Below, one piece after another: positions 17,521 through 25,670 of a stretch of DNA of 64,000 bases. The notes beneath the pieces were generated by a model, which saw only the letters and a list, made by a program, of their open reading frames with translations, made no database searches and was not told the DNA's origin. The first letter of the stretch is position 1; each line of letters opens with the position of its first letter. Location: assembly GCA_963558565.1 (NCBI GenBank), contig CAUWGX010000002.1, positions 186,001-250,000 of the forward strand. Reading direction: 5' to 3'. The stretch is from Atopostipes sp963558565 (lineage in GTDB: Bacteria > Bacillota > Bacilli > Lactobacillales > Carnobacteriaceae_A). Made by a program: the position numbers and the translations under genes.

Positions 17521-17549
17521 ATTGTAAACGTTATCTTATGCAAAAACAA
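17521..17549 (-). promoter_or_regulatory. dhaKLM promoter with embedded CcpA site (cre)
   Basis: On the minus strand TTGTTT, a 17-base spacer, then TACAAT. Read on the plus strand, TGTAAACGTTATCT at 17523-17536 matches 13 of 14 positions of the cre consensus TGWAANCGNTNWCA. It covers the -10 and part of the spacer, the geometry of a CcpA-repressed promoter. Confidence 0.72.
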
Positions 17550-17679
17550 ACATATTGATTATTAAAAATAGTAAAAAACAACCTGTACTTATTTTATGAA
17601 GCCGAAAAAAGAGAAGCGATATTTAGAACAGTTTTTTATAAAAAAGCGCAGGTAACGAAGATAAAGAATCGTTTAAAAC

Positions 17680-17708
17680 TTGTAATACAAACAAATATGT
17701 GGTATTAT
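17680..17708 (+). promoter_or_regulatory. Promoter of rpsF-ssb-rpsR
   Basis: TTGTAA at 17680-17685, 17 bases, then TATTAT at 17703-17708. It leaves an untranslated leader of about 80 bases before rpsF. Confidence 0.7.
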
Positions 17709-17740
17709 TTCTCGAGTGAGTAATAAGTAAAACCATTACT

Positions 17741-17784
17741 CTCCTTGCTCCTTTGAAAGAAGGGGCCACAAAGACCATAAGGAG
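17741..17784 (+). promoter_or_regulatory. rpsF leader fold that can hide the ribosome-binding site
   Basis: CTCCTT at 17741-17746 can pair with AAGGAG at 17779-17784, which is the Shine-Dalgarno sequence of rpsF. Between them GCTCCTT (17747-17753) pairs with AAGGGGC (17760-17766). Autoregulation by the S6:S18 complex through a leader structure is known in many bacteria. Whether this is that structure needs a covariance-model check. Confidence 0.45.
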
Positions 17785-17794
17785 GTGCAACACG

Positions 17795-18106
17795 ATGAAT
17801 ACAACAGCTAAATATGAAATTTTGTACATTATTCGTCCGGATATTGGTGATGACCAAAAAGAAACTTTAGTAGAACGTTTTAATAATGTTCTTACTGACA
17901 ACGGAGCAGAATTAACAAAATCTGAATATTGGGATAAAAATCGTAAATTTGCATATGAAATTGAGGATTATACTGAAGGAGACTATTACTTAATCGAATT
18001 GTCTTCTAATGATTCAAATGCAGTTGACGAATTTGAACGCCTAGCAAATATGAACGATGGTATTTTACGTCATATGATTGTACGTTTAGAGCACTTAGAA
18101 GACTAA
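17795..18106 (+). CDS. rpsF: Ribosomal protein bS6
   Basis: A 103-residue protein of the 30S subunit platform that binds S18. The N-terminal KYEILYIIRPDI and the C-terminal NMNDGILRHMIVRLEHLED are typical of S6. The ATG at 17795 follows AAGGAGGTG by 7 bases; longer in-frame starts lie in the leader. It begins the S6-SSB-S18 operon conserved in Firmicutes. A parS-like site lies in the 49-base gap before ssb. Confidence 0.96.
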   Translation: MNTTAKYEILYIIRPDIGDDQKETLVERFNNVLTDNGAELTKSEYWDKNRKFAYEIEDYTEGDYYLIELSSNDSNAVDEFERLANMNDGILRHMIVRLEHLED

Positions 18107-18118
18107 GAAGCAGAGAAA

Positions 18119-18134
18119 TGTTCCACGTGGAACG
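18119..18134. promoter_or_regulatory. parS-like ParB/Spo0J binding site
   Basis: TGTTCCACGTGGAACG differs at one end base from the palindromic parS form TGTTCCACGTGGAACA. It sits inside the rpsF-ssb gap, between two cotranscribed genes. Its position near the origin fits the usual parS distribution. Confidence 0.82.
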
Positions 18135-18155
18135 TTTTATGAGAGGAGCTTTCGA

Positions 18156-18713
18156 TTGATTAATAACACTACTTTAGTAGGCAGACTTACGAAAAACCCT
18201 GAGTTGCGTTATACAGGTAACGGAATCGCAGTTAGCTCTTTTACTTTGGCAGTAGATCGTAACTATACGAATGCCCAAGGCGAAAGAGATACCGACTTCA
18301 TCAACTGTGTTGTTTGGAGAGGAACTGCTGAGACTTTTGCGAATTTTGCAGTACAAGGTTCATTAGTTGGCGTTACTGGTAATATTCAAACAAGAAATTA
18401 CCAAAATAATGAAGGCCGAACTATTTATATAACTGAAGTTGTTGTTGATAATTTCCAAATGCTTGAACCAAAATCTGTTACGGATAATAGACGTAGTCAA
18501 GTAGGTGGAGGACAAACAAGTAATTATAACAATAATTTCGGAAACACTCCGAATAATAATTACGCAAACAATAATCAATCACAACAGTCAAACAATTCTA
18601 ATGCTGGAAATAACGACAATCCATTTGCGAATGTAGATTTCAGTAATAATGATGATCCATTCGAATCAAATGATGATGTAACAGATATTTCAGATGATGA
18701 TTTACCGTTTTGA
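18156..18713 (+). CDS. ssb: Single-stranded DNA-binding protein
   Basis: A 185-residue SSB. The OB fold (about 1-105) begins MINNTTLVGRLTKNPELRYT and contains NCVVWRGTAETFANF. A low-complexity Asn/Gln/Gly linker follows, then the acidic C-terminal tip DISDDDLPF, which recruits partner proteins. It starts at TTG 8-10 bases after GAGGAG, placing it downstream of the parS-like site. It is cotranscribed with the S6 and S18 genes. Confidence 0.96.
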   Translation: MINNTTLVGRLTKNPELRYTGNGIAVSSFTLAVDRNYTNAQGERDTDFINCVVWRGTAETFANFAVQGSLVGVTGNIQTRNYQNNEGRTIYITEVVVDNFQMLEPKSVTDNRRSQVGGGQTSNYNNNFGNTPNNNYANNNQSQQSNNSNAGNNDNPFANVDFSNNDDPFESNDDVTDISDDDLPF

Positions 18714-18739
18714 TTCACTAATTAAAGGAGGAATTTAAT

Positions 18740-18976
18740 ATGGCTGGACGTCGTGGTGGAAGAAGAAGACGTAAAGTAGACTTCTTCGCAGCAAATCATA
18801 TTGAATATATTGATTATAAAGACGTTGATTTATTAAGCCGTTTCGTATCTGATCGTGGTCGAGTATTACCACGTCGAGTTACAGGAACTTATGCTAAGAA
18901 CCAACGTAAAGTATCAAAAGCAATTAAAAGAGCTCGAATTATGGGCTTATTACCATTTGTTGCAGAAGAAAATTAA
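18740..18976 (+). CDS. rpsR: Ribosomal protein bS18
   Basis: A 78-residue basic protein of the 30S platform, partner of S6. It starts MAGRRGGRRRRK and carries the conserved IDYKDVDLLSRFVSDRGRVLPRRVTG region, here split across the family block. AAAGGAGG precedes the ATG. It has no cysteine pair, so it is the zinc-free form. A terminator follows. Confidence 0.96.
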   Translation: MAGRRGGRRRRKVDFFAANHIEYIDYKDVDLLSRFVSDRGRVLPRRVTGTYAKNQRKVSKAIKRARIMGLLPFVAEEN

Positions 18977-18996
18977 ATTAATTAATAATATTGTAC

Positions 18997-19029
18997 AAGA
19001 GACTAGATCAAGCATCTGGTCTCTTTTAA
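18997..19029 (+). terminator. Terminator after rpsR
   Basis: AAGAGACTAGAT and ATCTGGTCTCTT pair with one G-U, around CAAGC. A short T-run follows. Confidence 0.8.
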
Positions 19030-19057
19030 TTTTCTAAATAAAGAAAAAATAATAACA

Positions 19058-19073
19058 TGTTCCACATGGAACA
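19058..19073. promoter_or_regulatory. parS-like site, one central mismatch
   Basis: TGTTCCACATGGAACA keeps both outer parS arms but has CACATG instead of CACGTG at the centre. It is probably a weaker site; it lies 31-92 bases from two better ones. Confidence 0.6.
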
Positions 19074-19103
19074 CTATATAAACAGAATTATAAAAGATAT
19101 GTA

Positions 19104-19119
19104 AGTTTCACGTGGAACT
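19104..19119. promoter_or_regulatory. parS-like site
   Basis: AGTTTCACGTGGAACT keeps the central TTTCACGTGGAAC of known parS variants and deviates only at the outer bases. It is in the rpsR-gdpP gap. Confidence 0.7.
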
Positions 19120-19149
19120 TTATATAAAATGTAATGCAAATAATATATG

Positions 19150-19165
19150 CGTTCCACGTGGAACA
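19150..19165. promoter_or_regulatory. parS-like site
   Basis: CGTTCCACGTGGAACA is the mirror image of the site at 18119, one end base off the perfect palindrome. It is the last of three sites in 108 bases between rpsR and gdpP. The gdpP promoter must lie in or just after this block, but I see no clear -35/-10 pair. Confidence 0.82.
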
Positions 19166-19249
19166 TTCCGCAATTAAATTCGAAGAATTCTGGAAAAAAT
19201 AAGCTAATAATGATAAGATTAAAAGAGTAAAAAACTAAAAGGAGTTCTT

Positions 19250-21289
19250 ATGAAACCATTAAAAGACAAGCGATTATCGTCTTATCTAGATGTTGAATCA
19301 CTCAACAAATTAGTAATGCCGATGATCGCTATACAACTTGCCATCTCTATTTTAAGTATGTTTTTAAATATATGGCTTGGTATAATTGTACTCATTTTAT
19401 TTATAATATTAGATGTTTTAGTTTGGCGCTTGTCGAATAAAGTTGGCGAGGATTTAGATTCATATATTACAAATCTTAGCTATCGGATCAAGCGGGGAGA
19501 ACATGAAGCAAATATAAAACTGCCCATTGGAATCGTCATTTATGATGAGAATTCAGAGATTGAATGGATGAGTCCTTATTTACAATCGTTTTCAGAAAGC
19601 GATGAATCCTTAATTGGGAAAAATATAGAAGATGTTTTTCCAGGGATTGAAATAGAATCCGATGTCGAAGATGAAGATGAAAATGAAAGCGAAAATGGAA
19701 ATGATGAAGAAAAAACAGAGCCTTCGAAAAATATATTCGAATGGCGCGGCAACTATTATAAAGCACGCGTCGAAAAAGATATTAATGTAATATATCTTGA
19801 GAACGTTTCAAATTATGTCGAAATAAAAGATGAGTTGTCTAAAAATCGTTCTGTGATTGGTTGGCTCTATTTAGATAACTATGACGAAGTAACGAAGGGA
19901 TTAGATGATCGAGCGATCTCTAATTTTAATAGTCTACTGACCACCTATCTATCGAACTGGGCACGTCAGCACAACATCTATTATAAGCGAATTGAAAATG
20001 ATAAATATTTATTATTATTACGTCATGAGGAATTAAAACGTCTTGAAAAAGAAGAATTCAATATTGTAAATAATATTCGAGAATATACATCGAAAAGGAA
20101 TCTTCCTTTAACGATCAGTATCGGAATTTCTTACGGGGAAGCTTCTTTTGTAGAATTAGCAGATTTTGCTCAAAAAGATTTAGATCTTGCTTTAGGACGT
20201 GGTGGAGATCAGGCCATCGTACGTGAAGTAGAACAAGAGCCGCGCTATTATGGTGGAAATACTAACCCGATGGAGAAGAGAACGCGCGTTCGCTCCCGTA
20301 TGATTAGTGAAGCACTACAAGAACAAATTAAACAGTCTCCGACGACCTATATTATGGGGCATATGTATCCAGATATGGATTCAATTGGTTCCGCCTTAGG
20401 AGTAGCAAGGATCGCGATGATGCTGGACCAAGACTGTAAAGTTATTATTGATCAAAATGAGATTGGTTCTGATATTCAGAACTTGCTTGAAGAAATTGAG
20501 AAGTTTAAAGATACAGCTAAAAATATTATTACACCAGAAGAAGCTTATGAAACAGTTACACCAGAAGATTTAGTTGTTATGGTCGATCACCATAAGCCTT
20601 CGATGTCGATTGCACCTGATATGTGTGAACAGACGAATAAGGTCGTTGTAATTGACCATCATCGAAGGGGCGATGAATTTCCAAAAGATCCGATCTTGGT
20701 GTATATCGAACCTTATGCCTCTTCTGCCTCAGAACTCATTACAGAATTGTTTGAATATGTATCGACCGATGGAAATTCAATTAATCGAATTGAAGCTACA
20801 GCGATGTTAGGCGGAATTATTGTAGATACAAATAACTTTAGCTTAAGAACAGGCTCCAGAACCTTCGATGCCGCTAGCTACTTACAATCAGTAGGAGCGA
20901 ATACAACAACGATTCAAAGAATCTTAAAAGAGGATCCTGTCAATTATCTTGAACGAATGGAAATTATTAAAACGTTCGAATTTGTAAGTGATGGGATGGC
21001 AGTAGCTCATGGGGGAGAAGAAGAGAACCATACGCAAGTTATTGCTGCCCAAACAGCCGATACAATGCTGTCAATGACAGATGTTGAAGCATCTTTTGTT
21101 ATTGTTCGTTTAAATGAAAAACAAGTAGGAATCAGTGCAAGAAGTTTAGGTAAAGTGAATGTTCAACGTATAATGGAACAAATGGGTGGCGGTGGTCATT
21201 TGACAAATGCAGCCACACAAATTGAAGATCAAACCATAGAAGAAATAAAAGAACAACTGACTGAAATAATAAAAGAAGCCAATACTTAA
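19250..21289 (+). CDS. gdpP: Cyclic-di-AMP phosphodiesterase GdpP
   Basis: A 679-residue membrane-bound enzyme that hydrolyses c-di-AMP to pApA. Two N-terminal transmembrane segments (about 20-60) are followed by a PAS-like domain, a degenerate GGDEF domain, and the DHH/DHHA1 catalytic region from about residue 360. Catalytic metal-binding motifs are MYPDMDSIGSA, VDHHKPS and VIDHHRRGDEF; GGGGHLTNAATQ belongs to DHHA1. An Asp/Glu/Asn-rich insert of about 30 residues interrupts the PAS region. c-di-AMP governs potassium and osmolyte uptake. It lies 21 bases before rplI, as in Bacillus. Confidence 0.95.
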   Translation: MKPLKDKRLSSYLDVESLNKLVMPMIAIQLAISILSMFLNIWLGIIVLILFIILDVLVWRLSNKVGEDLDSYITNLSYRIKRGEHEANIKLPIGIVIYDENSEIEWMSPYLQSFSESDESLIGKNIEDVFPGIEIESDVEDEDENESENGNDEEKTEPSKNIFEWRGNYYKARVEKDINVIYLENVSNYVEIKDELSKNRSVIGWLYLDNYDEVTKGLDDRAISNFNSLLTTYLSNWARQHNIYYKRIENDKYLLLLRHEELKRLEKEEFNIVNNIREYTSKRNLPLTISIGISYGEASFVELADFAQKDLDLALGRGGDQAIVREVEQEPRYYGGNTNPMEKRTRVRSRMISEALQEQIKQSPTTYIMGHMYPDMDSIGSALGVARIAMMLDQDCKVIIDQNEIGSDIQNLLEEIEKFKDTAKNIITPEEAYETVTPEDLVVMVDHHKPSMSIAPDMCEQTNKVVVIDHHRRGDEFPKDPILVYIEPYASSASELITELFEYVSTDGNSINRIEATAMLGGIIVDTNNFSLRTGSRTFDAASYLQSVGANTTTIQRILKEDPVNYLERMEIIKTFEFVSDGMAVAHGGEEENHTQVIAAQTADTMLSMTDVEASFVIVRLNEKQVGISARSLGKVNVQRIMEQMGGGGHLTNAATQIEDQTIEEIKEQLTEIIKEANT

Positions 21290-21310
21290 TTTTAACTGGA
21301 GGTAAATATA

Positions 21311-21766
21311 ATGGAAGTTATTTTGTTAAAAGATGTTAAAGGAACGGGTAAAGCTGGCGAAATTCATGATGTAGCTGCTGGATACGCACAAAATTATTTA
21401 ATTAAAAATAATCTAGCAAAAGAAGCAACAGCAGGTGCTAAAAAAGTACTGGAAGCGAAACAAGAAGCAGAAGAAAGAGAACAAGAAGAAGCTTTAGAAG
21501 AAGCCGAAAAACAAAAAGAAATTCTTGAAAATAATCCCGTTGAAATTCATGAAAAAGCAGCAGACGACGGACGCCTATTTGGTTCTGTGACTACTAAAAA
21601 AATTGCAGAGGCGATTGAAGAGCAATTAAATATTGAAGTTGATAAAAGAAAAATTACGCAAAAAGTGCCGATGCGTTCATTAGGAAGTCAGAATGTAGAG
21701 GTCAAATTGCATAATCAGGTTACAGCTTCATTAACAGTTCGGGCATTACCACAAGAAGAAAATTAA
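21311..21766 (+). CDS. rplI: Ribosomal protein bL9
   Basis: A 151-residue 50S protein. The N-terminal domain reads MEVILLKDVKGTGKAGEI, then GYAQNYLIKNNLA. A long charged connecting helix rich in Glu, Ala and Lys (about 45-80) leads to the C-terminal domain with DGRLFGSVTTKKIA. Length is normal. It is coupled to gdpP (21-base gap with GGAGG) and ends at a strong terminator. Confidence 0.96.
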   Translation: MEVILLKDVKGTGKAGEIHDVAAGYAQNYLIKNNLAKEATAGAKKVLEAKQEAEEREQEEALEEAEKQKEILENNPVEIHEKAADDGRLFGSVTTKKIAEAIEEQLNIEVDKRKITQKVPMRSLGSQNVEVKLHNQVTASLTVRALPQEEN

Positions 21767-21780
21767 TTAAACGATCATAT

Positions 21781-21824
21781 AAAAAAACTCTCATTCTTTC
21801 TAATCAATGAACGAGAGTTTTTTT
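21781..21824 (+). terminator. Terminator after rplI
   Basis: AAAAAAACTCTC and GAGAGTTTTTTT form perfect arms around a 20-base loop, with T-run. Confidence 0.82.
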
Positions 21825-21834
21825 CACTTATATC

Positions 21835-21843
21835 TGGTATAAT
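21835..21843 (+). promoter_or_regulatory. Extended -10 promoter of dnaB
   Basis: TGG followed by TATAAT at 21838-21843. The -35 region is only a T-run from the preceding terminator, so activity probably rests on the extended -10. Confidence 0.55.
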
Positions 21844-21887
21844 AGAGAATCACAGAGAAGATGTTAAAGAAGGAGAGGATGATGTAA

Positions 21888-23270
21888 TTGTCATTGCCAG
21901 TTCAAGGGGATCGTATGCCTCCTCAAAATAATGAAGCAGAACAGTCTGTATTGGGATCTGTTCTACTTCAACCTACCGCTTTAATTTCAGCGATGGAATA
22001 TTTACAAACCCATGATTTTTATCGACGCGCGCATCAATTAATCTATCAGACGATGATTGATTTAAATGAAAACAATGAAGAAATTGATGTTGTGACCGTC
22101 GCAAACTTACTCGAAACGAATAAACAACTAGAAGATATCGGTGGCGCCGCTTATTTAGCGGAATTAGCGAACGTCGTACCGACAGCTGCGAACGTTGAAT
22201 ACTATGCTAAAATAGTTGAAGAACGCTCGCTTTTGCGTCGTTTAATCCAAGCTTCCACAGATATTATTACTGAAACCTATGAAGAATCCGACGATGTGTC
22301 CAATATTTTAGATGCTGCGGAGCAAAAAATATTAGAAGTATCGGAACGTAAAAATCGAAGTGGTTTTGTGAAGATCAGCGATGTTTTACGAGATAGTATG
22401 GAAGAGATTGATGAATTATATAAAAACGACGAAGAAATTACGGGGTTATCCTCCGGTTATCGTGCCCTTGATTTAATGACGGCAGGTTTACATGAAGATG
22501 AACTGATTATTTTAGCGGCTCGTCCAGGGGTGGGGAAAACAGCCTTTGCTTTAAATATCGCACAAAATATTGGAACTTCGACTGCTGAGAATGTCGCCAT
22601 TTTTAGTTTAGAGATGGGCGCTACGCAATTAGTGAATCGTATGCTTTGTGCAGAAGGGACGATTAATGCCAATAATTTACGCTCGGGACAGTTAACGGAA
22701 GAAGAGTTCGAAAAATTATTTGTGGCGATGGGGAGCTTATCGAAAGCCAATATTTTTATAGATGATACACCAGGTATTCGAGTTTCAGAAATTAGAGCAA
22801 AATCGCGCCGTTTAATGCAAGAACGCGGGGGCATTGGTTTAATTATTATTGATTATTTACAACTTATTGAAGGATCAGGACGTGAATCAAGACAACAAGA
22901 GGTTTCAGAGATTTCTCGTCAACTGAAAAAATTAGCGATGGAATTAGAAGTTCCAGTTATTGCTATTTCGCAATTATCTCGTAGCGTGGAACAAAGACAA
23001 GACAAGCGTCCAATCCTAAGTGACTTGAGAGAATCGGGCTCACTAGAGCAGGATGCGGATATTGTAGCTTTCTTATACCGTGAAGATTATTATCGTAACG
23101 AAGAGGGTGAAGAAGAAGAAGAGGAAGCGGAAGAGGATAACGTAGTCGAAGTCCTTGTAGAGAAAAACCGTTCAGGAGCTCGCGGAACCGTTAAACTTCT
23201 TTTTATTAAGGAATATAATAAATTTTCATCCTTAACTTATTATCCTGAGAGTGAGATTGCAGGGCTATAA
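21888..23270 (+). CDS. dnaB: Replicative DNA helicase (DnaB; DnaC in Bacillus)
   Basis: A 460-residue hexameric helicase of the replication fork. The N-terminal domain begins PPQNNEAEQSVLGSVL. The RecA-like C-terminal domain holds Walker A AARPGVGKTAFA, then IIIDYLQLIEG and the ISQLSRSVEQRQDKRP segment. An acidic stretch (about 20 residues of Glu) interrupts the region after FLYREDYYRNEEG, longer than usual. It starts at TTG 10-15 bases after AAGGAGAGG. It follows rplI as in Bacillus, but purA, often next in this group, is absent. Confidence 0.96.
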   Translation: MSLPVQGDRMPPQNNEAEQSVLGSVLLQPTALISAMEYLQTHDFYRRAHQLIYQTMIDLNENNEEIDVVTVANLLETNKQLEDIGGAAYLAELANVVPTAANVEYYAKIVEERSLLRRLIQASTDIITETYEESDDVSNILDAAEQKILEVSERKNRSGFVKISDVLRDSMEEIDELYKNDEEITGLSSGYRALDLMTAGLHEDELIILAARPGVGKTAFALNIAQNIGTSTAENVAIFSLEMGATQLVNRMLCAEGTINANNLRSGQLTEEEFEKLFVAMGSLSKANIFIDDTPGIRVSEIRAKSRRLMQERGGIGLIIIDYLQLIEGSGRESRQQEVSEISRQLKKLAMELEVPVIAISQLSRSVEQRQDKRPILSDLRESGSLEQDADIVAFLYREDYYRNEEGEEEEEEAEEDNVVEVLVEKNRSGARGTVKLLFIKEYNKFSSLTYYPESEIAGL

Positions 23271-23287
23271 ATTAAACAAAAATAAAA

Positions 23288-23342
23288 AAACTGCCAAAAG
23301 ATAGATGAGAAGACATCGCTTCGTCACTAACATAGGCAGTTT
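23288..23342. terminator. Long-loop hairpin between dnaB and ytxH-like gene
   Basis: AAACTGCC at 23288-23295 and GGCAGTTT at 23335-23342 pair across a 39-base loop. It lies between convergent genes and ends near T-rich DNA. The long loop makes terminator function less certain. Confidence 0.45.
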
Positions 23343-23352
23343 ATTTTATCTC

Positions 23353-23640
23353 TTAATGTTTTAGATCTTGTTCAATAGAAGTAATGGTTTCATTTAATTC
23401 TCTTTGACGATCGTCTAAGTGAGCTAGCTCTTTTTCGACTTCATCTGCAGCTTCAAAATAGGATTGTTTAAAATCACTGACTAAGTGATCTTTTCCTGTC
23501 TGCATAGAATCTTTTGTTTCAGTCGCTTTTTTCTTAATATCTGATCGTAATTCTTTTCCTGACTTTGGTGCAAATAATAAAGCAACAACTGCTGATACAG
23601 CACCGGATAGTATAATTAATGGCCAATTACTTTTTTTCAT
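23353..23640 (-). CDS. YtxH-domain membrane protein
   Basis: A 95-residue protein with one N-terminal membrane segment (about 6-23) followed by the YtxH signature LLFAPKSGKELRSDI and a charged amphipathic helix. Such proteins are linked to general stress or envelope functions in Firmicutes, with no defined biochemistry. It follows a DUF948 gene by 21 bases and both probably share a transcript. Confidence 0.85.
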   Translation of the reverse strand: MKKSNWPLIILSGAVSAVVALLFAPKSGKELRSDIKKKATETKDSMQTGKDHLVSDFKQSYFEAADEVEKELAHLDDRQRELNETITSIEQDLKH

Positions 23641-23661
23641 TTTATCACTCTCATCTATAAT

Positions 23662-24105
23662 TTATTTTTGATAACGTACTTTTTGTTTTTGAGCGGTCTT
23701 TTTCATCGCTCGTTTAAAAGTTTCCCAAATCTTTGGTCCATCTTCTTGGATTTCGTTTTTCACATTAGACGAAATACCTGAAGCATAATCAGAAGCATGA
23801 CCTTGTAGGTAACGAAGAGATGTTTGGAATTTACCATTTTCGTTCGATAAATCTTGAAAACCTGCTGCTTTTTCCTCAACTTCTTCTTGTAGAAGTTCAA
23901 CCCGTTGATTTAAAAGATTAATTCGTTCCGTTAAATGGTTCCCTTCTCGAGTAAAGTAATCAACTTTTTGAGTAACCACTTCATTGGTATCTTTAATATT
24001 ATCCAATGTCGGTTTTGCTTTTTTATAGGTAACGGCAGCGACAATAATGATCATGAGGAGGGAAATAGCAACAATTGCAAGCGCAATAATCGTTCCAGTA
24101 CTCAT
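23662..24105 (-). CDS. DUF948-family membrane protein
   Basis: A 147-residue protein with one membrane segment at about residues 7-27, then a coiled coil rich in Glu, Asn and Gln (about 35-90), matching the DUF948 pattern KPTLDNIKDTNEVVTQKVDYFT. The C-terminus is basic. DUF948 and YtxH genes are often paired in low-GC Gram-positives. AGAGG lies 9 bases before the ATG. Function is unknown; an envelope-stress role is a guess. Confidence 0.85.
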   Translation of the reverse strand: MSTGTIIALAIVAISLLMIIIVAAVTYKKAKPTLDNIKDTNEVVTQKVDYFTREGNHLTERINLLNQRVELLQEEVEEKAAGFQDLSNENGKFQTSLRYLQGHASDYASGISSNVKNEIQEDGPKIWETFKRAMKKTAQKQKVRYQK

Positions 24106-24291
24106 AAATTTACCTCTTTTCTAAAACATTTTCAAAAATCTCGGAAATAAATTGTTATTTTACTTAAATTCAATTATCTTTAGTATAACAATACCAAAAA
24201 AAGAAACATTCATAAAATGAAATGACATAAAACGGTTAAAAAAGATAGATAACATATAAATTAAATATGGTTTTAAAGGAGTCGATTGATT

Positions 24292-24765
24292 TTGTCTACG
24301 AATCACATGAAAATACCCGCTGTTGTCGATGGAGAAATTATTCCCATTGAACAAATAGAAGATCAGATCTTTTCTCAAAAAATGATCGGAGATGGTTATG
24401 GCATAAACCCCACAGGAGAGGTTATTTATTCTCCAGTAGATGGGAAAATAGAAAAAATCGCTGCGACGAAACACGCGATTTATTTATCTACTGAAGAAGA
24501 AGTTAAATTACTCATTCATATTGGCATTGATACGATTGCTCTTAAAGGAGAAGGCTTTGAAAGTAATCTTGAGCAAGGCATGTATGTTAAAAAAGGTGAC
24601 CCGCTTGTAAAATTTGATCCCAACTTCATTACTGAAGAAGGTCTCAATCCAGTCGTGTCTGTCGTTTTCTTGTATGGCAGTAAAAGAGATTTTGAAATTA
24701 CCGTTTGTCCGACAGAAAAGGCAAAACATATGGAAACTCTTGCGATGGAAGTTCGTTTTTCTTAA
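24292..24765 (+). CDS. Stand-alone PTS glucose-type EIIA domain protein
   Basis: A 157-residue Crr/YpqE-type EIIA. The active-site His76 lies in LLIHIGIDT and the second conserved histidine is His61. The central SPVDGKIEKI block is typical. The TTG at 24292 lies 9 bases after AAAGGAG; a TTG at 24286 is only 3 bases away, so the later one is chosen. No membrane EIIBC gene is nearby, so it could phosphorylate a transporter encoded elsewhere or act in regulation. The 158 bases after it hold no terminator that I can see. Confidence 0.88.
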   Translation: MSTNHMKIPAVVDGEIIPIEQIEDQIFSQKMIGDGYGINPTGEVIYSPVDGKIEKIAATKHAIYLSTEEEVKLLIHIGIDTIALKGEGFESNLEQGMYVKKGDPLVKFDPNFITEEGLNPVVSVVFLYGSKRDFEITVCPTEKAKHMETLAMEVRFS

Positions 24766-24850
24766 AATAAAGCCAGAAATTGAGAGTTAAGTGCGAAAGG
24801 TATTCGCTCATTGTCAGAATCGGGAGAAGAATTTAGCTGGAAACGCTTAA

Positions 24851-24879
24851 TTGCAAACACTATATCCATATGATATAAT
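24851..24879 (+). promoter_or_regulatory. Promoter of the walRKHIJ operon
   Basis: TTGCAA at 24851-24856, 17 bases, then TATAAT at 24874-24879 preceded by TGA (extended -10). It lies 75 bases before the walR ATG. Confidence 0.8.
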
Positions 24880-24953
24880 CAAATGATGAGTTAAGAACAT
24901 TCTCGAGTTTAATTAATGACAAAGTGAAGTCTTTTAAATTGAGGAGAAAGCAT

Positions 24954-25667
24954 ATGAAAAAAATACTAGTAGTTGATGATGAAAAACCAATTTCAGATAT
25001 TATAAAATTTAATTTAGAAAAAGAAGGTTACGAAGTTGTTGTGGCTTTTGATGGTGAAGAAGCAATAGAAAAAGTTGAGGAAGAGGATCCTGATTTACTT
25101 GTTTTAGATATTATGTTGCCAAAAATTGACGGTTTAGAAGTTGTACGTGAAGTAAGAAAAACGTATAACATGCCGATTATTATGGTGACTGCAAAAGAAA
25201 CAGAGATCGATAAGGTGCTTGGTTTAGAGTTAGGTGCCGATGACTATGTGACAAAACCTTTCTCCAATCGTGAATTAGTAGCACGTGTAAAAGCAAACCT
25301 CAGACGTCAAACAGCCAATCAAAGTACTGAAACGACAGAAAAAGAAACAAACGATGTCACCATAGGGGATTTAACGATCCATCCGGACGCTTATTATGTC
25401 ACTAAAAATGGTGAAATTATTGAATTAACGCATCGTGAATTTGAATTGCTTTATTATTTAGCACGTCATGTTGGTCAAGTAATGACGCGCGAGCATTTAC
25501 TTGGAGAAGTATGGGACTTTGATTATTTAGGAGATGTGCGAACAGTCGATGTGACTATTCGACGGTTACGTGAAAAAGTCGAAGACAATCCAAGCCATCC
25601 AAATTATATTATTACACGTCGTGGAGTCGGTTATTATTTAAGGAACCCAGATAAAATGGAGCTCTAA
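24954..25667 (+). CDS. walR: Response regulator WalR (YycF)
   Basis: A 237-residue OmpR-type response regulator controlling cell-wall hydrolases. The receiver domain begins MKKILVVDDEKPISD, with the phospho-accepting Asp52 in LVLDIMLP and Lys in VTKPF. A winged-helix DNA-binding domain fills the C-terminal half, with VDVTIRRLREKVEDNPSHPNYI-type recognition region. The ATG at 24954 follows GAGGAG; an upstream start at 24924 lacks one. It heads the essential WalRK operon conserved in Firmicutes. Confidence 0.96.
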   Translation: MKKILVVDDEKPISDIIKFNLEKEGYEVVVAFDGEEAIEKVEEEDPDLLVLDIMLPKIDGLEVVREVRKTYNMPIIMVTAKETEIDKVLGLELGADDYVTKPFSNRELVARVKANLRRQTANQSTETTEKETNDVTIGDLTIHPDAYYVTKNGEIIELTHREFELLYYLARHVGQVMTREHLLGEVWDFDYLGDVRTVDVTIRRLREKVEDNPSHPNYIITRRGVGYYLRNPDKMEL

Positions 25668-25670
25668 ACT

